NCBI RefSeq assembly: GCF_003351045.1
Contig: NZ_QQZY01000003.1
Coordinates: forward strand, 1-64,000
Direction: 5' to 3'
Source: Gaiella occulta
Lineage (GTDB): Bacteria > Actinomycetota > Thermoleophilia > Gaiellales > Gaiellaceae
Length of the DNA stretch: 64,000 bases
Shown: positions 58,873 to 64,000 of the stretch, in pieces
How the letters are laid out: every line of letters starts with the position of its first letter
Position numbering within the stretch: position 1 is the first letter of the stretch
Position numbers and translations under genes: made by a program
The notes under the pieces: generated by a model
Told to the model about the DNA's origin: nothing
Databases searched by the model: none
What the model saw: only the letters and a program-made list of their open reading frames with translations

Positions 58873-60894
58873 GTGAGCTCCACCACGCCCTACGGTGAGC
58901 GGCGCAACGCGTCCCCGCGCTTCCTTCCCCCCGACCCGTCGGTGGCGGCGCCCTACCGGCTCACGCCCGGACTGGCGGTACGCGTCGGCGTGCTCGGCGC
59001 GGTGGCGATCGCGGTGTTCGCCGTCCTGTTCATCCGCCTGTGGTCGCTGCAGGTGCTCTCGGGCGACCGGTACCTGAACGCGGCGCAGAACAACCAGCTG
59101 CGCACGATCCGGGTGGAGGCGCCGCGCGGTCCCATCCTCGACGCGGGCGGCAAGGTGATCGTCGGCAACGTCCCCGGCACCGCCGTGAAGCTCTGGGTCG
59201 GCGACATGCCGAAGAAGGTCGGCCGCTACGCGATGATCAAGCGGCTCGCGTCCGTGCTCGACGTCCCCGTCGACCGCCTCGCCAGGGAAGTCGACGACCG
59301 CCGGGTCGACCCGCTCACGCCGATCACCGTCAAGACGGCGGTGCACGAGGACCAGGTCAACTACCTGTTCGAGCACCAGTCCGAGTTCCCGGGCGTGCAG
59401 GTCCAGCAGACGTATCTGCGCGACTACCCGTACCAGTCGCTCGGCGCGCAGGTGCTCGGCTACATCGGCGAGATCTCTCCCGACGAGCTCGAGCGCACGC
59501 GGCGGCAGAAGCTCGACTACCGGGGCGGCGACAAGATCGGCAAGGCGGGCATCGAGGCGACCTACGACGAGTACCTCCGCGGCAAGCCCGGCGCCGCGCA
59601 GATCCGCGTCGACTCGCTCGGGCGCCCGCAGAGCGCGCTCGAGCCGCGCACGGTCGCAAGCCCCGGCAATGCCGTGCGTCTGACGATCGACATCGGCCTG
59701 CAGCGCGCAGCCGAGCGCGCCCTGCGCTACGGCGTCGCGCTCGCGCGCCGGAACAAGTCCTACAACGCGAACGGCGGCGCCATCGTCGCCCTCGACGCCC
59801 GCGACGGAGCCGTGCGCGCGATGGCCTCCTATCCCACGTACAAGCCGTCCGTCTACGTCGGTCGCATCGACCCCCAGAAGATCGCCCCGCTCGTCGACGA
59901 CGCGGCCGCGAAGCGGGCGAACTTCCCGGGTCTCAACCGGGTCATCCAGGTCGCCTACCCGCCGGGCTCGACGTGGAAGCCGGTGACCGCGCTCGCCGCC
60001 ATGCAGGAACACCTCCTGTCCCCGTACGCATCGATCCAGTGCACGCCCACGGCGACCTACGGCAAGGACAAGTTCAAGTTCAAGAACTGGAACCCGAACG
60101 TGAACAAGCCGATGACGCTGGCGGAAGCGCTCGCCACGTCGTGCGACACGTACTTCTACACCGTCGGCAACCGCTTCTACGAGCAGGGAGGTGCGTTCCG
60201 CTCGCGCCTGCAGGAGTGGGCCACGAAGTTCGGCTTCGGACAGCCGACCGGGCTCGACATCGGCAACGAGACGCGCGACACGATCGTGCCGACGCCGGCC
60301 TGGCGCAGGCAGCACTTCAAGACGGCGTGGGACCGGGCCTGGAACCCCGGCGACTCGATCCAGCTCGCGGTCGGGCAGAAGGACGTCACCGTGACGCCGC
60401 TGCAGATGGCGCGCTTCTACGCGATGATCGCGAACGGCGGCAAGCTGGTCACCCCCTATCTCGTCTCGGGCGTGGAGCAACCCGGCGCGAACGGCCAGCC
60501 GCCCGTGACGCTGAAGCAGTTCACGCCCGATCCGCCGCGGGACGCGGGGGTCGATCCCGGCGCGCTGCAGGCCGTACGCGACGGACTCTACGCCGCCACG
60601 CACACGAAGGACGGCACGTCGTCCGGCGTCTTCGGCGCCTTCCCCGTCCCGATCGCGGGCAAGACGGGAACCGCCGAGAAGGTCGTCAACCTGCCGGGAT
60701 ACCCGCCCGGGCACATCGAGGACCAGTCATGGTGGTGCGGCTACGGCCCCGCCGACAACGCGCGGCTCGTCGTCTGCGCCGTGATCGAGAACGGCGGTTT
60801 CGGGTCGTCCGCCGCGGCGCCGGCCGCGCTGAAGGTGTTCGAGAAATACTTCAGGGTCAAGAGCGGCGCGCAGCTCCTGGTGAACGTCGATTGA
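58873..60894 (+). CDS. mrdA: penicillin-binding protein 2 (elongation transpeptidase)
   Basis: A class B PBP that crosslinks lateral-wall peptidoglycan with RodA. It has one N-terminal membrane segment (VGVLGAVAIAVFAVLFIRL near 36-54) and a dimerisation domain (about 65-260). The transpeptidase motifs are SxxK in YPPGSTWKPVTALAA, SxD in ATSCDTYFYTVG, and KTG in IAGKTGTAEKV. Length 673 is in range. The GTG start gives VSSTTPYGERRN before the anchor. The rodA start overlaps its stop as TTGA. Confidence 0.95.
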   Translation: MSSTTPYGERRNASPRFLPPDPSVAAPYRLTPGLAVRVGVLGAVAIAVFAVLFIRLWSLQVLSGDRYLNAAQNNQLRTIRVEAPRGPILDAGGKVIVGNVPGTAVKLWVGDMPKKVGRYAMIKRLASVLDVPVDRLAREVDDRRVDPLTPITVKTAVHEDQVNYLFEHQSEFPGVQVQQTYLRDYPYQSLGAQVLGYIGEISPDELERTRRQKLDYRGGDKIGKAGIEATYDEYLRGKPGAAQIRVDSLGRPQSALEPRTVASPGNAVRLTIDIGLQRAAERALRYGVALARRNKSYNANGGAIVALDARDGAVRAMASYPTYKPSVYVGRIDPQKIAPLVDDAAAKRANFPGLNRVIQVAYPPGSTWKPVTALAAMQEHLLSPYASIQCTPTATYGKDKFKFKNWNPNVNKPMTLAEALATSCDTYFYTVGNRFYEQGGAFRSRLQEWATKFGFGQPTGLDIGNETRDTIVPTPAWRRQHFKTAWDRAWNPGDSIQLAVGQKDVTVTPLQMARFYAMIANGGKLVTPYLVSGVEQPGANGQPPVTLKQFTPDPPRDAGVDPGALQAVRDGLYAATHTKDGTSSGVFGAFPVPIAGKTGTAEKVVNLPGYPPGHIEDQSWWCGYGPADNARLVVCAVIENGGFGSSAAAPAALKVFEKYFRVKSGAQLLVNVD

Positions 60895-62078
60895 TCGCCG
60901 ACGCGCGACGACGTCCCGTGACGCTGCGGCCGCGCACGGCCGATGCGTCCGATCTGGGTGCGGCGCTGCGCCGGCTCGACTGGCTGCTGCTGCTCGCCGT
61001 CTTCGTGCTGGTCGGCTACGGGCTGTGGGCGATCTCGGGGATCACGCGCTTCGACGTCGCGGGTGATCCCGGCTACTTCGTAAGGAGGCAGGCGATCGCG
61101 GCAGCGCTCGGTCTCGCGGGGATGGTCGCCGCCGTCGTCGTCCCCGTCGACCTCTACCGCCGGCACTGGCGCGCCGTCTACGGCGCCACGATCGGCGTGA
61201 TGGTGTTCGTGTTCGCCGTGGCCGAGGCCGTGCGCGGATCGAAACGCTGGATCGATCTGGGGCCGTTCCAGTTCCAGCCCTCCGAGTTCGGCAAGCTCTT
61301 CTTCGTGCTCGCGATCGCCGGCTTCCTCGTCGGGAGGGGAACGAGAATCGGGGGGCTTCGCACCGTGATGAGCGCGATCGGCCTGGGCGCCGGGCCGATG
61401 CTGCTCGTCTTCCTGCAGCCCGACCTCGGCACCGCGCTCGTCTACGGCGCCGCGCTCGGGGCCGTGCTGTTCGTCTCCGGCGTGCGCTGGGTCCATCTCA
61501 GCATGCTCGCCGTCTCGGGCGTCCTTCTCGTCGCGAGCGTGCTCTGGCTGCTGCCGGCGGCAGGGGTCGAGGTGCTGAAGCCGTATCAGACGGCGCGCCT
61601 GACCGGGTTCACGAACCCCGACAGCGACCCCGGTGGGCTCACCTACAACGTCACCCAGTCGATCACCTCGGTCGGGGCGGGCGGGCTCTCCGGTCGCGGC
61701 GTCGAGGGTGCGAGCCAGACCCGGCTCGACTATCTCCCCGAACATGCGACGGACTTCGTGTTCGCCTCGTTCGGCGAGCAGCGCGGCTTCCTGGGGACGT
61801 CGATCCTGCTGCTGCTCTACCTGCTCGTCGTCTGGCGCGGGCTGCGTGTGATCACGGTCGCGGGGGATCTCTACGGTGCCGTCGTCGCCGGCGGCATCGT
61901 GTTCGCGTTCCTGTTCCAGGTCTTCGTCAACGTCGGCATGACCATGGGCATCGCGCCCGTGACCGGCATCCCGCTGCCGTTCGTCACCGTGGGCGGGTCG
62001 TCGATGGTCGCGAACCTGCTCGCGGTCGGCGTGCTGCAGGCGATCCACGCCCGCGGCAGGCTCGCCGGTGCCCGCTGA
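60891..62078 (+). CDS. rodA: peptidoglycan glycosyltransferase RodA (SEDS family)
   Basis: Polymerises lipid II glycan chains as partner of PBP2. It has ten membrane segments; the catalytic Asp is expected in the loop FTNPDSDPGGLTYNVTQS or nearby. Conserved blocks include FQFQPSEFGKLFFVLA, FLQPDLGTALVYG, LPEHATDFVFASFGEQRG and GIPLPFVTVGGSSMVANL. At 395 aa it is normal. The TTG at 60891 lies in the mrdA stop; a GTG at 60918 is an alternative start. Confidence 0.95.
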   Translation: MIADARRRPVTLRPRTADASDLGAALRRLDWLLLLAVFVLVGYGLWAISGITRFDVAGDPGYFVRRQAIAAALGLAGMVAAVVVPVDLYRRHWRAVYGATIGVMVFVFAVAEAVRGSKRWIDLGPFQFQPSEFGKLFFVLAIAGFLVGRGTRIGGLRTVMSAIGLGAGPMLLVFLQPDLGTALVYGAALGAVLFVSGVRWVHLSMLAVSGVLLVASVLWLLPAAGVEVLKPYQTARLTGFTNPDSDPGGLTYNVTQSITSVGAGGLSGRGVEGASQTRLDYLPEHATDFVFASFGEQRGFLGTSILLLLYLLVVWRGLRVITVAGDLYGAVVAGGIVFAFLFQVFVNVGMTMGIAPVTGIPLPFVTVGGSSMVANLLAVGVLQAIHARGRLAGAR

Positions 62079-62860
62079 TGCCCTTCGGCGTCGGCATCGG
62101 GCAGGTCGTCGCTGTCGTCCGCGACGCCCGCGGTTTCGAGCGGCATGTGGCCCGGGTCGCGCTCGCGGGCCCTCGCGCACGGGAGCTGGCGGCCGCCCTC
62201 GCAGCCGGCGGCGACCCGGGCGCGGTTGCCGTCGAGGGAGATCCGGCGGCAGCGGCGGCCGCCGTGCGCATCGTCGACGGCGCGCCGACCGAGGCCGATG
62301 TGGCTTTCCTGCGCCGCGCCGCGCGCGCCGGCGTGCCGCTGCTCGTCGTGGTCGGCCGCGAGGGGAGGCCGAGGACGGGCTCCGCCTCCCGTATCCCGTA
62401 CGTCCTGCCCCAGGACACGATCGAGCTCGACGGTGACGGATCCCTGGCCGAGCGCGTCGCGCGCTCCCTCGCCCGCGCGGTCGGCGGCGGCGACGCCGCC
62501 GCCCTTGCACGGCGCCTGCCTGCCCTGCGCCCGCACGTCGAGCACCGCCTCGTGCGACGTGCGGCGCTTGCCGGCGCCGCGGTCGCCGCCGCGCCCTGGG
62601 TCGAGGAGGCCCATCTGCCGCTTCTGACGCTCGCCCAGGCGCGCATGCTGCTCGAGCTCGGCGTCGCGGCGGGCAGCACGCTGCCGCGCGACCCGCAGGC
62701 GCTCGCGACGGCAGCGGGCCCGGCCGTGGCGGCCTCGTTCGGCACGGGTCTCGCGCTGCGCTCGCTCTACCGGCGGCTCCCGGTGCGTGGGCCGCTCGCC
62801 GCCGCCGCTCTCGCCTACGCGGGCACGCGCGCGCTCGGCGAGCTCCGCACGCGCGTCTGA
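62078..62860 (+). CDS. hypothetical protein, 260 aa, C-terminal hydrophobic DUF697-like region
   Basis: The N-terminal 100 residues look like an alpha/beta domain rich in Ala and Val (VAVVRDARGFE, VPLLLVVVGREGRP). The C-terminal part (about 150-245) has amphipathic or membrane helices (ALAGAAVAAAPWVEEAHLPLL, QARMLLELGVAAG, GPLAAAALAYAGTRALGEL) that resemble DUF697/YcjF-type regions. The function is unknown. The ATG shares one base with the rodA stop (TGATG), so it belongs to the mre/rod transcript and may take part in envelope growth. Confidence 0.65.
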   Translation: MPFGVGIGQVVAVVRDARGFERHVARVALAGPRARELAAALAAGGDPGAVAVEGDPAAAAAAVRIVDGAPTEADVAFLRRAARAGVPLLVVVGREGRPRTGSASRIPYVLPQDTIELDGDGSLAERVARSLARAVGGGDAAALARRLPALRPHVEHRLVRRAALAGAAVAAAPWVEEAHLPLLTLAQARMLLELGVAAGSTLPRDPQALATAAGPAVAASFGTGLALRSLYRRLPVRGPLAAAALAYAGTRALGELRTRV

Positions 62861-62947
62861 GGCGGTCTTCCGGGGCCGCGTCAGGGCCTCCGTCCGCCCC
62901 GGGTCCTAGGATCGCAGCCGACCCGACAGGCGAGGGAGGACGCGCAC

Positions 62948-63142
62948 GTGGCCGACAAGGAGCTCGCGGAGGAGTTGCTGCAAATCGAGGAGGCAGACGC
63001 CTGGTTCGAATACCTGGAGGCGACGCGCGGCCAGACGGAGGCGCGCTACGCCGAAGTCGAGCCGTGGGCGTGGGCCCGCCTCAACCAGCGACTCCGAGCG
63101 GTGGGCGCCCGGCGCTCCCGCCTGCGTCCCGCCGCCGCATAG
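62948..63142 (+). CDS. small acidic-to-basic hypothetical protein, 64 aa
   Basis: It starts with GTG 62948 behind GAGGGAGGA, and a TAGGAT hexamer at 62907-62912 would give a 30-nt leader. The first half is acidic and helical (ADKELAEELLQIEEADAWFEYLE) and the end basic (RRSRLRPAAA). Tryptophans at 19, 42 and 44 suggest a compact helical fold or a protein-binding peptide. No family was recognised. Position before the RNase E/G gene, with good initiation signals, supports expression. Confidence 0.55.
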   Translation: MADKELAEELLQIEEADAWFEYLEATRGQTEARYAEVEPWAWARLNQRLRAVGARRSRLRPAAA

Positions 63143-63329
63143 GCCCGTGTCCGGGTGCCCGCCCCGGGGCCGCCGTGCGACCGTCGTCTCAACGGAGGGC
63201 GGCGGCGCTGATAGGCTGCATGCGAGGCCCAGTTGAGCATGGCCATGGTTTTCGACATCCGCAGCGCGAGGCCGGCTTCCCGGTGGGATGCCCAGCGCCC
63301 GCGCGCGCTACAGCGAGGAGAAGCATTCT

Positions 63330-64000
63330 TTGCCCTGGTTCCGCAGGAGAAAAGCGAAGGTCGAGCAGGAGGCGCCACGGAGCGCTGTCACGGAGGCCGC
63401 CGCTCCGGCTGAGCCGGAGGAGGCCGACGAGCCCGAGGAGGCGACCGCGCCTGTTGCAGAGGGCGAGGCGCCGAAGAAGAAGCGACGTCGCGGCAGCCGC
63501 GGCGGACGCGGACGGAAGAAGCCGGGAGCGACGGCCGCGTCGGAGGGCAGCGAAGGCGACGCCGTGACGGTGCAGACGGTCGCGGCAAGGCCCGCCCGTG
63601 AGAAGCCCGAGCAGCCCCGCGAGAAGACGGAGCAGCGCAGCCAGCGCGCAGAGCGCGCCGCAGACCGGCGCCGTCAGGGCAGCCAGGGGAGCCAGCGCCG
63701 GCGGCAGCCGCCGCGCCGCGCGCCGCTTCCGGTCGCAAAGCGCGAGCTGCTGATCTCCGTCGACGTGGGCGAGCAGCGTGTGGCGGTGATCGAGGACGAC
63801 AGGGTCGCCGAGGTCTATCTCGAGCGGCCCGAGCGTCGCTCCATCGCCGGCAACATCTACCTCGGCGTCGTCGACAACGTGCTGCCCGGCATGGAGGCTG
63901 CGTTCGTCGAGATCGGCCTCGAGAAGAACGGCTTCCTCTACGTCGACGAGATCGTCGTGCCCGAGCTCGAGGGCAAGCGTCACCACGGCAAGAAGATCCA
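63330..64000 (+). CDS. rng: ribonuclease E/G, N-terminal part (3' end outside window)
   Basis: The visible 223 codons begin with a basic, low-complexity extension of about 130 residues (KKKRRRGSRGGRGRKKP, then repeated Glu/Arg/Gln stretches) that may bind RNA. The conserved N-terminal RNase H/S1-type region of RNase E/G follows: KRELLISVDVGEQRVAVIED, then GNIYLGVVDNVLPGMEAAFVEIG and NGFLYVDEI. It would process rRNA and start mRNA decay. TTG 63330 stands 9 nt behind GAGGAG; the in-frame ATG 63288 is the alternative. Confidence 0.9.
   Translation, partial: MPWFRRRKAKVEQEAPRSAVTEAAAPAEPEEADEPEEATAPVAEGEAPKKKRRRGSRGGRGRKKPGATAASEGSEGDAVTVQTVAARPAREKPEQPREKTEQRSQRAERAADRRRQGSQGSQRRRQPPRRAPLPVAKRELLISVDVGEQRVAVIEDDRVAEVYLERPERRSIAGNIYLGVVDNVLPGMEAAFVEIGLEKNGFLYVDEIVVPELEGKRHHGKKI

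Noticed and set aside
63181-63329. Regulatory RNA leader of the RNase E/G gene
   Set aside because: A TAGGCT hexamer at 63212 could give a leader of about 110 nt, as RNase E mRNAs are often autoregulated, but no defined structure could be shown by eye.

Overview
The window is a 64-kb piece of very GC-rich bacterial chromosome. The evidence points to a deep-branching actinobacterium, most like Thermoleophilia (Gaiella or Solirubrobacter relatives). That placement is inferred from gene content, GTG/TTG starts, pervasive 4-bp stop/start overlaps and protein style; it was not tested by a search.

Layout. Positions 1-4200 are accessory: the end of an IS256-type element, two orphan small genes, an ArsR repressor with a zinc-type CDF exporter, and a decayed toxin-antitoxin locus. 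From 4223 the core begins: rplM-rpsI, glmM and glmS (UDP-GlcNAc supply), a Fur-catalase pair, fdhD-mobA (formate dehydrogenase and Mo-cofactor maturation), birA-arfB-CDF, then a HAD phosphatase, acpS, NAD(P)HX repair, alr and a methyltransferase. Next come an SDR, an Rsm22-like protein, fabI and ilvA. A minus-strand cluster at 22535-26186 holds an ECF sigma factor, a membrane-anchored beta-propeller protein, a peroxiredoxin whose catalytic codon is TGA, and a GT-C-like membrane protein. Then follow RidA, a serine hydrolase, a cyclic-nucleotide-type sensor, NUDIX, trxA, ileS, ispH, an EamA exporter, lutABC, six scattered tRNAs, a cysteine-synthase-like gene with an amber stop, ctaG, AI-2E and MFS exporters, a FAD oxidase, and a hybrid histidine kinase. 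The right part is housekeeping: tig-clpP-(small ORF)-clpX, valS, folC, ndk, maf, the rod-shape and elongation cluster mreB-mreC-mreD-mrdA-rodA, and the start of an RNase E/G gene that runs off the window.

The most notable item is the peroxiredoxin at 24067-24534. Its frame is intact except for one TGA exactly where the peroxidatic cysteine belongs. An 8-bp hairpin with a CGUGA loop follows 21 nt later, as expected for a bacterial SECIS element, so it is very probably a selenoprotein.

The second is a promoter grammar. At about 28 first genes a TANNNT-like hexamer ends 6-10 nt (most often exactly 6) before the start codon, with no Shine-Dalgarno sequence. This implies that leaderless mRNAs dominate transcription-unit starts, while operon-internal genes are coupled by ATGA/GTGA/TTGA overlaps.
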